NCBI RefSeq assembly: GCF_905475345.1
Contig: NC_066587.1
Span: 8,857,070-8,921,069, forward strand
Direction of reading: 5' to 3'
DNA length: 64,000 nucleotides
Origin: Vespula vulgaris
Lineage: Eukaryota > Arthropoda > Insecta > Hymenoptera > Vespidae
The position numbers were made by a program, and so were the translations under genes. The notes beneath the pieces are model-generated. The model saw only the letters and a list, made by a program, of their open reading frames with translations, was not told the DNA's origin and ran no database searches. Shown one piece after another: positions 14,545 through 25,950 of this stretch. How positions within the stretch are numbered: the stretch's first letter is position 1; every line of letters begins with the position of its first letter.

Positions 14545-14602
14545 CCTTCCTCTTTCTCTCTCTCTGTTTCTCTCTCTCTTTCTTTCTTTCTATCTCTCTT
14601 TC
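14545..14602. repeat. Pyrimidine (TC/TTTC) tract
   Basis: TC and CTTT units with few interruptions. Confidence 0.85.
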
Positions 14603-15064
14603 AGGGCGTCTACCGTCTAAAGCCACTTCTAGAAGATTTAATCCAGATATAAATGATTCTGGTTTGTGTGCAATATTTGTTTTCTTTTTTATTTTTCATT
14701 TCTATCGTACAAAGGAAGTTTCAAAAAATGTGAGGGGAACCTCGATAAATAACAAGCTATTATCGGTTCTTACATGTACGTATCGCTACAGAGATCGAGG
14801 ACGACATACGGAAAAGTCGGATCTCTCGTAAGAAGGTCGATGAGTGAACGCCGTGGGCGATGAAACGATAAAAAGAAGATACAAGGAGGGAGAGAAAAAA
14901 ACGAGAGAGGAGAAGGAAGAAGTCTCCCTCTTCTCTTTTTCTCTTTCTCTCTCTATCTCGGATTGGGGGAGTAGAGAGATATTTAAGATTTGAATCGGTG
15001 ATTGGCAAGGTTGGATTCTAACTCGTGACCGTTTTGTCCCGGTAGAAATCTTGACGTTCGCCAT

Positions 15065-15200
15065 TTAGAGCAGCCTGTTGGACCCGATGAAATTTATGGC
15101 GGCGCTGCAATGTGACAGGCTGGAAAGGGTGTTTCCACGACGAACGACGCATTTTAATGGCGCCGAGAGAGCCTGTTTTAAAAGCGCCCGGTCACCGATA
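15065..15200. promoter_or_regulatory. Candidate regulatory island with TTTATGGC
   Basis: A GC-elevated block containing AATTTATGGCGGCG and TTTTAATGGCGCC, two related words about 65 bp apart. The overlapping 69-codon frame has no recognisable domain. Confidence 0.18.
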
Positions 15201-16866
15201 CGTGCACATTTTCTCACCGAGCGAATCTTCCTCATCTTCCCTTTAAGAGTCTATAAGCCTACTTACTCCGCGAATACGTCCGTTTAATTCTCCTCTATGT
15301 AACGTTCAAAATTGAATATAGAATACTTGGGAAAAAGAAAGACGCGATGAGAAAATTTAATTAAGGCGTATCATAAATTTCAATTAAAAAATTATTACTA
15401 AAGTTTCTATTAATTTTATATCTTATACGGGACATTTGATATTATTTTATCATATATTTTCACTGGGTACTTTCGTGTCGTTAGATGTTGCATTGAAGTT
15501 AAATGAAACACCGTGTATGATCCGTCACGACTCTCATATTAATCACGGTATCGCGACGACACCGAGTATTATATTCAATCGAGATCGTGGGAAGTACTTT
15601 CTTAACTCCTTTCTCTTTTATGATTTTAACCAAACGCCTCTTGCATCGTATACGTTCGCGCGTGAATATCCTCATAAGTCATATCCGGGCTCATCTTACC
15701 TATCGTGAATTCCACGACGGAAGTTACGAAGAGAATAACTTCGTTTTGTGCTTTGAGAATCATTGATAATCATTAATGAATTGAATGAAATTGTTCATGC
15801 AAAACATGAAACATTTTGATTGCGAGCTCGCGATCGTGTATGTGTTTCTTATTGCAGATATTTTTCGAGTTTTATAGTAAAATTCTCAAAAGAGATTTGA
15901 AGCATTTTTTATACGTTAATGATCTTCTTTCATTATCATATAATAAATTATGAAACTTAACAAACAACAATTGTTATTTTATTGTAACCATTAGCACTGA
16001 AATGAATCCTGAAAGAGAAAAAGAGAAAGAGAATCAACCGATGACATGAGTCACGCCAAGGCAGCTGATGTTTCGCTGAATTTCAAAGTCACATGTGATA
16101 ATAACACCAAAATTTCGAGAAATTTAACAATCGATCGTAAAATCAAAGAAACAAAGAAAAATAGAAAGATTTGGATTCTCGAGAGGACAGAAATTTATAC
16201 TGCAGGTATGAATTCGTTGCAACAAATGTCGAATGTCAATAAGAAAGATGGTTAAGCGAATTCGGACTTGCATTCTTGGGAGAGAACGTTGTCTAAAAAT
16301 GCTTTCCTTTCCAGAGAAAAGAGGACTTCCGACTCGTCGTGTCAGAGAAGAGAGATCGTCGTAGACAAGCTCAAGATAGTAGAAAAGAACCGCTTGTTTG
16401 TCGTCGTGGAAATTTCTCTCGATGACATTGATCCCGGAAACAGTGATTATTTTTATTCGACAGCTTTTTTCCTTGAATTTTTCACATATTCGATTACAAT
16501 TCCACCATTACAATGCTTACGTGAATATCATGAGCTTAAAGAAAATAAAAGTGTGGTGAGGTTAACGACTTTGCGATCACCGTGAATAATTAACGCTTCG
16601 TTCAACTACGGTCTGCCAAGTGAAAAGAAAGAGACATCGTCTCTTGGCTCTAAAGAACGAACCCACTGCACCGTTTGCTTATCAAACGCGTTTGGGATTT
16701 TCACTAGCTCTCTATCAGATCAAAGTCAAACTGTGTCACTTTGCGATCTTTTATTTACTTTCACACAAACGCATTTTTTTTCTTTTCAATAACGATATTT
16801 TTTAATAAAGGATTGTATCTTTGCAAATTTCACGTTTCTGAAAATCGAATGTTTCTCCGTTATGAA

Positions 16867-16869
16867 AGG

Positions 16870-16903
<34 letters not shown>

Positions 16904-16904
16904 G
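16867..16904. repeat. (GA)n microsatellite
   Basis: About 24 bp of pure GA followed by GAAA units. Confidence 0.9.
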
Positions 16905-17873
16905 AATTAATCCATCCAGAATTAATGATCGAACGGTTCGGCATACTGAAAGTGCTATTAACGGTTATACTATCGCTCGGAGAGATAAAAAGGGAGATAA
17001 AAATTGACATCATCCAATCGGGTGGGCTCGTTAAACTTCTCAAATTTATTTCGATCGATTGGTTTTCGAAGGAAGAAGAGAGTCCTCTTCGTTGTCCTCA
17101 TCGCGATAGTTCGCGTTATAGAGGACAAATCTTTTATGGCCCAGGGACCGTGACGGTGAGACGGTCTAACGGATTTCACGAGAGAGACCCAAATCCATCG
17201 TGAACAAAAGCGTCTCTAATTTGTTCCGAATCGGCACGTCCGCGTTACGAAATCTGGAGCGGAATAGCGATGCTCGAAACTCTTACTCATCTTCCAACTC
17301 ATTCCTTCTTTTCTTTCCTTTCTTTCTATCCACGAGCATAGACTCTTTATAATAAGTAACAATTTTTATTTATCGATTTCAATCTCCATTATTTTATCAT
17401 CGAAAACGATTACGAGATTCGTATGTTCAATAAATCTTGAGGGGAATACATTAGAAATAGATGTTTACAGCTTAACTGTAAATCGTTTTCAATCGTCGTC
17501 CAGAAGCCAGGGAATACGATGTGACTAGTCGCGCAACTAATCAGTGAAAGTGCACGATAGCATCGTAAACGGATTCGCTCATTTCGAAAAGGAATCGAGG
17601 GACAGTCGACCTAGTTTACACGCTCGTTTCGTTACAGGTATCGTAAACTGAGACGATTAATCGCACGAAGAGAGATATCTTATTCTTCGATTCGCACAGA
17701 ATGAAGAGTGGAAATCTCCGCTCGGTTCAATCGCTCCAGTGACCGCTAGTTAAACAAACGTCGCCGACGTCGTCTACGATTCTCCATTACGAACCATCTA
17801 ACGTAAAGTGGGTTACGCTCCTTTTGTCTCTAGCCGCTCGCCTACTTCTCGCCTTCGGACTAATAGCAATAAT

Positions 17874-17910
17874 TCTTCTTCTTCTTCTCTTCTCTTCTCT
17901 TCTCTTCTCT
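17874..17910. repeat. (CTT)n followed by five (TTCTC) units
   Basis: A compound pyrimidine repeat: trinucleotide CTT units pass into a pentanucleotide array. Confidence 0.9.
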
Positions 17911-18749
17911 ATTACGATACAAGTACTACTCGGACCGATCCTAGTCGATTCCAATTACGAGAGTTAAGAGGCTAACGTGAAACGTGTGATTCGAATCGAT
18001 CGTTGTGTCGCTTCGCTGTCGCTCAGAACTTTTGATAATTATATTTTGAGAGAAAGTTCAAAAAGAAAAGAAAAGACAAATGCTTCAGTACGATTTATTA
18101 TATCTTTCTTATTCGTTTTATTAACGAAAGGACTGTCCGATGATTACTTGAGAACGTTTGAAGTCCTGGCGAAAGTCTAGCGATATTGAGGGTACTGTGT
18201 CTCGAAATCGTACCGTCGGGCCCTTAACCTTTTAACTCTGTTAATTAGAGAGTAGTCATACGCGTAGTTCAGCTAAAACATATAATCATTTATAGCGTTT
18301 TCTACACGTAACGATGCTCGATAATTCGTTGGGTATCACGAACGAGCGAACGTTCTTCGAACGAAATACTTTCGGTTGCCGTTAATTCACATAGTTTCAC
18401 TCATTATCGTAAAAACATTTTTTTGCTCCTCTCTTTGATATCATTTGTATTCAGACGGATTTTATTTGGAAAATCCAATGAGGGAGGACCGGTTTGCATT
18501 CGACGAAAAAAATCGTATCTATTTATTTTTTTTTATGGATAATAGGTAGCTATATTACGTGTAATCTTATCTGTACGAGTATACACCTTTCTACCTACCT
18601 ATAGTTTTACTAAAAAAGTTGCGCAATTTGAATATTTTTTTCGACGAGACGGATTAAGCCGCTAAACGACGAAGAGTTTATCATCGGATTATAGATCCAT
18701 TGACGTTTCCACCTTCTCGCCAATTTTTCCAGTTTTTTTATCTTACTGT

Positions 18750-18960
18750 TCGAGACTTTCAAGCGGCAACGACGATAACCGGTAACCTACTCCGGCCAGA
18801 CGCTTTAGAAAACGCGTACGCTGTCGACCTTGCGTGTCGTAGATGTGTTTAAAAGACGATGGACTCACCGATTAGATGCCGATTCTTCCTCGGGGGGACT
18901 GTCGGCTTTGCGCTCGCGCATTCAGTCTCTGCTCATATTCGATGATTTATTTCGGGGACA
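18750..18960. promoter_or_regulatory. Candidate regulatory or promoter island
   Basis: GC-elevated sequence with AACCGGTAAC and, near 18920, CATTCAGTC, which fits the arthropod initiator TCAGT. No TATA box at the right spacing, no following coding exon. Confidence 0.2.
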
Positions 18961-19254
18961 TCGGATCCGTTCCCAAGTTCACGTTTAGGCTCAAACTGGC
19001 TTTCTATCCTCAAGGAATTTTAGAAACCGAGGCTCCTTTCTGATTCCGAGACACTTGTCTTTTCTTTTTTCGATTCAACAAAACTTTAGTGGCACGCGAA
19101 CAAGTTCTCTTAGACACGAAAAGTTCATTGAAACACAGATATAGGCTGTTTCAGAGACAAAGATCAGACGATATCTGATCAGATCGATTTTCGTTGAACT
19201 CGATATCGTAGGATTGCAGGGTGAGAATGAAGGATGAAACAGGTAGAAACGGCA

Positions 19255-19480
19255 GAAGGGACCGGTGACAACAGCGTGTAGATCTTCGTCGATCGAAAGA
19301 CCACCTCCGGGTAGCACGTGCACGCGGCTCGACTACCGGTCGCGCTTTGAGGATCGCCTCATTGCGTCCAGCGTGGAGACGAGGAAACCGCGCTTCAAAG
19401 GAGAGCTGTAGTAGGGAGTCTCGTGCCAGTCGTGCTATTGCAGAAACCACGTGTCGTCTCCCGCCGATATCTCTCCACCT
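19255..19480. promoter_or_regulatory. GC-rich island with two CACGTG E-boxes
   Basis: CACGTG occurs at 19315-19320 and 19448-19453, with ACCGGT words at about 19260 and 19335. Overlapping minus-strand frames are Arg/Leu-rich and show no domain. Confidence 0.22.
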
Positions 19481-20537
19481 CTACCTCATTTTTGGTCTTA
19501 ATGAAAAGAATTTTTTTGACAGACTCTTTCTTTCTCTTTTTACTTTTTTCTTTTTTAATAAATTTTTGAAAATATTTATTTTATATCCAGGTTTGTCACA
19601 TTGTCATTTTGAGAAATGATGAAAAATGATGAGAAGTTTGAAAAAGCGAGTAGAACGCATGAACCTACGAGTATGATCCAATAAAAATAAAAAGAAAACG
19701 AGAAGAAGATATGACGAGGAAGAGGGGACGGACTATATATTTACGTATGTACGGTGCACACCATACGTATGTACCCAACTGCCTACCAGTACGGTCCCTC
19801 TCGTCTTCGAACGAAGTGGGTCGACCTCTTGGAGAACAGTGCGAGGCCGTCGGCCTCATCTCTCGCTGCTGTCTACCTGCCGCTGTTACCGCCGTCTAGG
19901 CCTGCGTCTCCTCCCTTGCTTTATTTTTCTTAGTCGCATCACGAGGATGCCACGAAACCGTCCACGAAAATTCCAATCTCCTTCAGCGATCTGGGATACC
20001 GATCGTATAATTTTCATATCAGCCGGATACCGTTATTTCGTTAATGTGGACAAAGAATGTAAAGATCTTCATAGACAATCAGTCTACGTACGCGTGCGTA
20101 ACTATATTTATGGGTTCTGAAATTTTTTGAATATTCTTTCTTACTTAATACTTCTTTTCCACAATACTAGCTATTTTTTGGAAGCTCACCGTTCATTAGA
20201 ACCTTAAATAAACAATGAATTAGAGCGAGTCGCATCAGATAGACGTTCCTGCGAGTTCCGTTTTTATGAGTTGTCAAATTTGTTCATACACTGTCGAAAC
20301 TTTCATCTTTCGTTTTACCAAGAACGTCAACTTGCGAAGACAGGTTTTCTTTGAAAGGCGAAGAAACCGCGAGATCGAACGAGGAACACTCTGCAAATTT
20401 CCACCATGTTCGTAGCATCCGGCGATAGCTATTTGGTGCTGGAACACGACGGCAAACGTTTACGTGCCAAGTTCGTGGAGAGTAACCAGGACGAGGAAAG
20501 TATAAAGTAGACGCTCGGGAGTTTACTGTTCCGTGCA

Positions 20538-20570
20538 TATAAAGACGTAGGAACGCCCACGGACTTCACT
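20538..20570 (+). promoter_or_regulatory. TATA box and initiator at canonical spacing
   Basis: TATAAAG at 20538-20544 is followed by TTCACT at 20565-20570. The initiator A at 20568 is 30 bp from the first T of the TATA box, the standard geometry. No DPE was seen and no ATG with a useful frame follows within 150 bp: the first is at about 20738 and opens only a 15-codon frame. It could start a non-coding transcript or a 5' exon, or be a coincidence. Confidence 0.2.
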
Positions 20571-21834
20571 CTGAACTCGTAGTATAACAGATCAAGCCAA
20601 GATTTAGTGCCGGTCGAGTAACCAGGGTGCCATTTGTATTTCGCTTCTGGTCACCTCTTCTACAATCGTACGGAATTGCAAAGTAGATAGCTCCGAGGAT
20701 TGGAATTAAATTTGACGAATTGATAGGAAGAATATTGTTCTTTATGATAATGACAGCCGGCAATGATCGAAACGGTTCTTGTAAACGCTAAACCGATATA
20801 CTTACGTTTCTCGTTCACTTGACAATGAATTCTGAATGTTTGTTCGTTTTTGGTTGTTAAAATACTGTTATATTTTTAAACGAGTAAAATTACGTAACTT
20901 CGTATCGTGTACGCAATCGCGATCGAATTCCCTTTCATCGGTATGCGCCGAGCGGTCGTAAAGATCACGTTGAACACTCATATTCTAATGACTTACTTGT
21001 CGCAGCGAGAGCTCATACCGAAGACACTCGGAAGAAAAAAAAAAATCGGGAAAGAAGTATTGCGGTCGAACTTATCCTTTTTTCTAAAACCTGCAAGGAC
21101 GTGTGTGACCGAGTTGATTATCAGTCTTTTTCGTTTTCTTCATCGATATATTATACATACAAAGTTATATGTTACTATAATTACAGATATTATCCATAAT
21201 CGTAAGTATAAACATGATATATAAGACATAATGTAAGTGATTCGCTGTAAATTTAACTGTTAATTGTCTTAAATTATATACATACGTTTTAAATGTATTA
21301 TATTTTATAAATGCATATATATATATACACTTAAAGATTTACATAGATAGAATATACTTATTCACTCGTGTATGGTTTAAAGAAAGGCAGACGACAAATT
21401 TGCAAGACGATTAATCTTTGTCGTTCAAAAGATAACGTCGATACGGAATGATCGGCTTCTTTTCAAGTTTGCTTGTCTTTTTGGTTGTTGAAATAAATGT
21501 GCACGTAAATGGGAGAAAGCATTTTAATAAAAGATGACAAAGAAGAGACATAAGCTAATGAAAATGTTATAACGCAAGCTCGATTTTCATAGATCTTAAG
21601 CATGATATAAAAATAGGTACGCGGAGTATACTAATACATAATTACTTCAACAATTCCCAAAGGTAACACTAAGTTGTTAAAGAGATAAGCGTTTCAATAA
21701 AAGGTACAAATTAACACGGATGTATTTGTTTCGTTTGACCCAAGGTCCTTGAATTAAAATACTTAAACAGTTTCTATTTTATTTAATTCATTTTCATGGG
21801 CTTCTTTATAATTATTCCAAATAATAATATATTG

Positions 21835-21837
<3 letters not shown>

Positions 21838-21876
<39 letters not shown>
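21838..21876. repeat. (GA)n microsatellite
   Basis: About 36 bp of pure GA in an AT-rich setting. Confidence 0.95.
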
Positions 21877-21877
<1 letters not shown>

Positions 21878-22229
21878 ATGGAAAAAAATTATTCGATTTG
21901 AAAAAGGTTAGTTATCTTTGTAAAATTATTTATATTCATAGGATGCGTTACTTACAATGTACGTGGAAGTACACGCTATTAATTAAGATCCAAGATATTT
22001 GTATCAAATGCACCGGCTAATTGTAAATGCGTGAGGTGGGAAAGGCCGTTCGAAGTTGCGCTAGATAGAGATAAGTATAATATTATAGAAATATTGCACG
22101 CGTATATACATGCGCGTGGTTCGTGTCAGCCGACTCGCATAAGCAGATCGTCGGCGATTTAGAGTGGAAATGCATATAAACGTATGATGAAACTGAGACT
22201 TTTTTGTTTCACGGGAGAAGTTAAATAGG

Positions 22230-22460
22230 TTATTGGATCATGAGCCGTTAACAACATGCTCTGCCCCGTTACCATCAATTAACACGTTTTTCTTCGTTAC
22301 TTGGCTTCCATTTAGAGGGGGATTTGATTTCCCTTTTTACAATCGGTAGACCAACCTCCGCATTTCATTTCCAAGAATATAAAATTCGTCATTTAACCTC
22401 ATCTAATTAGCCCCTATTTGTTTGAAACAATCGTGCTTTCACGCCATGTATCTAATTATT
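22230..22460. promoter_or_regulatory. Candidate regulatory island with homeodomain-type sites
   Basis: About 230 bp of non-repetitive, higher-complexity sequence between AT-rich spacers. Homeodomain core words are ATTAAC at about 22274, CTAATTAG at 22403-22410 and TAATTA at 22453-22458. There is no coding frame and no splice pattern. The look is that of an insect enhancer core, but motif clusters of this size also occur by chance and no alignment was available. Confidence 0.25.
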
Positions 22461-22836
22461 TACGAATGAAAATTTCTCTTCTTACGTACATTTTCACCTC
22501 TCTCTCTCTTTCCCTCTTTCTTGGCTATAGTAGGTAAAGCTATAAGCAAATGTAGATCGAATCATAATTTTTATGTTATAATATAATGTTACGTGGAATT
22601 ACAAATCAAAGAAAATAGAATTCAACTACATAGTCCATACGTATTAAGATTCGAGTTTCGTTTTCAAAGTCCCTTCGTTCAATAATTTCTTGCCAGAAGC
22701 GTGTATTGTATCCTCTTGTCGAAGAAGTCAGGCGAGATCGTTTGCACTGTAATCATTTGCGAGCTAACGAAACTAATTTAAAATGGATGCATTCTGCAAC
22801 AGCGTTCACTTTCTTTTTTCACGGCAGGGGGGATGC

Positions 22837-22884
22837 GAGAGAGATAGAGAGAGAGAGAGAGGGAGAGAAAGAGAGAAAGAGAGG
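22837..22884. repeat. Impure GA repeat
   Basis: GA units broken by T and extra G or A bases. Confidence 0.85.
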
Positions 22885-23108
22885 GTTCGTAAGATGCCCT
22901 CGAACTCTCGGAACTCACGCGATCGAACAGCGAGAATCTTGAGTCTCATCTTGGGAATATAGTCACGTGTGTACGAATGATGCTGCGATATTTTATCGGT
23001 TAATCACGGGTCTAAGTACTGCTTAAGCCAATCGTCTTAAAACGAATAAGATTAGGCGATATGATTCATCAGAATCAGTGACTTTAAACTCTTTAATCAA
23101 TTAATCAA

Positions 23109-23126
23109 TCTTCGATCGATCGAAGA
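23109..23126. repeat. 18-bp palindrome built on CGATCGATCG
   Basis: A perfect palindrome with a GATC/TCGA core. TCGA and CGAT words are very common throughout the window, so this is probably a by-product of composition. Confidence 0.4.
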
Positions 23127-23899
23127 CTATATTTTCAATCTCAAAAATCTTCAAGTTTTATGAAGGAAGAATCTTTTTTTACTTACCTTTTTTTAATTTT
23201 TTACTAATTTGTTACTAATTTTATTTATTACCCAACTTTTTACTAATTTATTTATTCATTCATTGCCAGAGGCAAGACTTATAATGACCTACAATGTGTA
23301 GAAATGACGTTAAACCATATCGTATGTAGCAGCGCGGATAAATTGAAAATACTTTGAAAATACATGCTTGAAATGTTTTTTTAAACTCACTACGCCAATG
23401 GACAGACTTAGAAATCGCTCCCTTCTACTCTCCGTGGACGAATGTTCGTAATTACTGGTTAGGCTGGTGTATCGGGCTCGTTAATTGCGGCTCGTTATGA
23501 GGGTAGCGCGCGGAGGATAAAAGCAAGAAAGTTCTCTTCTCTTTTTTTTATCTCGAATCTCACTACGAACGCATGTGTTCGACGATTCGTGTTGATACGA
23601 ATCACGGAGAGGGTGAAAACTTATGAGTTTATTCAACATCGCAAATATTGTTTGATTTAACGAGGATGCAATATAAAAAATAAAAATATAAAACAAAATA
23701 TTAGTCAGAGTTTTGTCCTGGTTACCTGGAAAGGTTTACAATAAGTATGATTCGTTAGAAAGAGGAACGAGAAGATTCTTCCGGAGAGAAAGAACGACGT
23801 CGTAAAATTTCGTCCGGTTCAAAGGAAGAGGACATTTCGACGGTGGTTTCGTCGTAAATCTCAGATGGACGGATGGTATCTCGCGAAAAGACCATCGAA

Positions 23900-24140
23900 A
23901 CGGACCAGGCACACGGCATAATTCTGGCGCACCCTCGTGTCGAATTTTCGTCGTGTTATTACGTTCCTAATTGACGTGGTAACGTGCCACAACTACGGTG
24001 GCAGCTTTATGGACGATTAAGGGGAGTTTCTATCGGCTCGTTCGTCCTCCGTAAGTCGTTATCTGGCATGTATTATATTCGAACTTCATCTCGAGTCTGA
24101 GGGTTTATGGAGGAGATGAGTTTAACGGGCTATTCCCTTT
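23900..24140. promoter_or_regulatory. Candidate regulatory island with two TTTATGG words
   Basis: Non-repetitive, GC-elevated sequence with TTTATGG at 24006-24012 (followed by ACGATTAA) and at 24104-24110. TTTATGG resembles posterior-Hox (Abd-B class) sites. The block also has CCTAATTG near 23968. No open frame of note. Confidence 0.22.
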
Positions 24141-25539
24141 TGTACGCTCGAACAAATCGAAATGTTTTATACATTTTTTCGAAGTTAAAGTTATCCAAAG
24201 TAGGCTCTTAAAAGTTTAAAGAATCGTTGGGATCATAGAACTTTAAAGAGAATCGTAAGATAAGCTGAAATCGATTCTGGCTTTAAACAATAATATTTTC
24301 CTCCCTTAAAGCGTTTATATCGAGAACTATGATAACCCTTCGCTTTGTATTCAAGAGCAGCCACTTCCTCCTCTTCTTCTGTATTATTCTTCTCCTTCGG
24401 TCTTTTTCTGTTCGTCTTCGTTTGAGTTATAAGTGGGTCACTTGTATCTTGCTCGCACACCACGAACTTCCACGGATAACGAATTGAATTCGTTTATAAC
24501 AGAAAATCGAGCGTACGGAGGCATTCGAATTGAACCTGGACTCTCTCTTTTTAATTACCGTTCTCTTTGCACAAATCTTTTTCTTTTTGTTTCTTTTTAA
24601 AAGAGCTCTTTACTCTTCTTCAACCATTTCGAAGGGTATCTTTACGTTTCGTTCGACTGGAAAGAGATAGCACGCCTTGAACCATATAAGAAACAAAATT
24701 TATTGTGGTAGAAAATTCTTAAGAATCGATAGAATCTTTTCTCTTTTCGGATAAACCGTACGAATGTGGTCCACGATTGAAAAGATTTTTAAAAGGATTT
24801 CATATGACTATCCTTTTGTAGCGATGACAATGTTAAACTACTCGTAATAGGTCTATTAAGGTCGAGAAAAGGTAAATGGTGCGCTTAATACGCGTCGTAG
24901 CGATAAATTTTGATTAAACTTCGTACAGCAAGCTAAATTAGCGACCTCGTTGCTTTGACTCCACGCGTCTCGTAATTAAAATACGATTACGCTCCAACCC
25001 AAAGGTGACGTCACCTTTGTCGTCGTCGTACGACGGTAACCAAGTTAAGAGGGTGGCTGACGATAAAAAAGAACGACGAGTGTGAGGAATAAATTATAAT
25101 TAAATAAATCTCGGAAATCAAGTATCATCGTTTAAACTTTTTTACTCATTGTCAATATGTCGCAAGCGGTTGTCGAGAAGGTGTGCAACGACGCATAGCG
25201 AAATTTCCTCGAACCGAAACCTCTCTTTCGTATTTTATTACTTGTGACACGTGCAAACGAGATAGGCAAACTTTTCTGCTGCATCTTTGCCTTGCCGTTC
25301 TTTTCTCGAGATTCAATATTTTTCGACGAGTCATCGTTGCTCCAAATAGCTCTTTCCGTCTTTCCCTCGACAGTTGTTGGAGATCATTTGTATTGTTTCT
25401 TCTCCGACTACCATTTCCATTTTGATATTTCGTTCAATATCCAAGAGTCGGAAATCCTGGCTAACAAAGACACGAACACAGAATCGACGAGGATTCTTGA
25501 AACGTTAAAACATCACAGGCAAAAAGACGCGTGCCGTGG

Positions 25540-25950
25540 CTGCTAGGAGGAGAGGAGCCAAGCGGAGATAACGGTCGGCTTAGGATCGGCCTACTCGTGT
25601 CACTGGGTCACAATACGCATTTTCTAGCGGAGCTGGAAGGAGCTTCTTCGCGCTCTGCTCTCCTCTCTTCCTCTTGAAAAAGAGAAAGAAACATAAAGAC
25701 AACTTTGAAGTAGGCACAGAGAATCTTTCGTAAAGATCGCCTTGTCTTGTGTTTCTTTCGTTCGCCATCTTTGTTGCGGCTGCCTGCTGAGGCAGCTCAC
25801 GTGCCTGCCGGGCTCTCAATTAAAGCCATACGGATTTATCATCGCGCAGCCAATTAAGAAGTAGGAAACGAGAAACTGCCCGTTCCGTTCTGTAAAACCG
25901 ACCGGCGAACTCCCTCTTGAAGGTGTCCGCGAAATCTCCATGAGGTACCT
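25540..25950. promoter_or_regulatory. Candidate regulatory island(s) with hairpin and CAATTAA words
   Basis: Two GC-elevated blocks (25540-25630 and 25740-25950) are separated by a purine-rich stretch. The second has the GCTGCCT hairpin, TCAATTAAAG and CCAATTAAG. No protein similarity was recognised on either strand. Confidence 0.22.
25779..25796. repeat. Short GC-rich hairpin (7-bp stem, 4-nt loop)
   Basis: GCTGCCT and AGGCAGC flank GCTG. It lies inside a GC-elevated island at 25740-25950 that may be regulatory. It is too short for a microRNA precursor. Confidence 0.4.

Larger units (their letters stand above)
14603..20537. other. Gene-free spacer with scattered GC-elevated islands
   Basis: Contains the candidate islands at 15.1, 18.8 and 19.3 kb and simple repeats at 16.87 and 17.87 kb. 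Another GC-elevated patch at 19780-19910 has a duplicated TACGTATGTAC word just before it. Short frames show no domains. Confidence 0.55.
20571..25539. other. Gene-free spacer with two motif-rich islands
   Basis: AT-rich sequence around 20.9-22.1 kb, then the islands at 22.23-22.46 and 23.9-24.14 kb. No open frame over about 105 codons and none with a recognisable domain. Confidence 0.55.
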
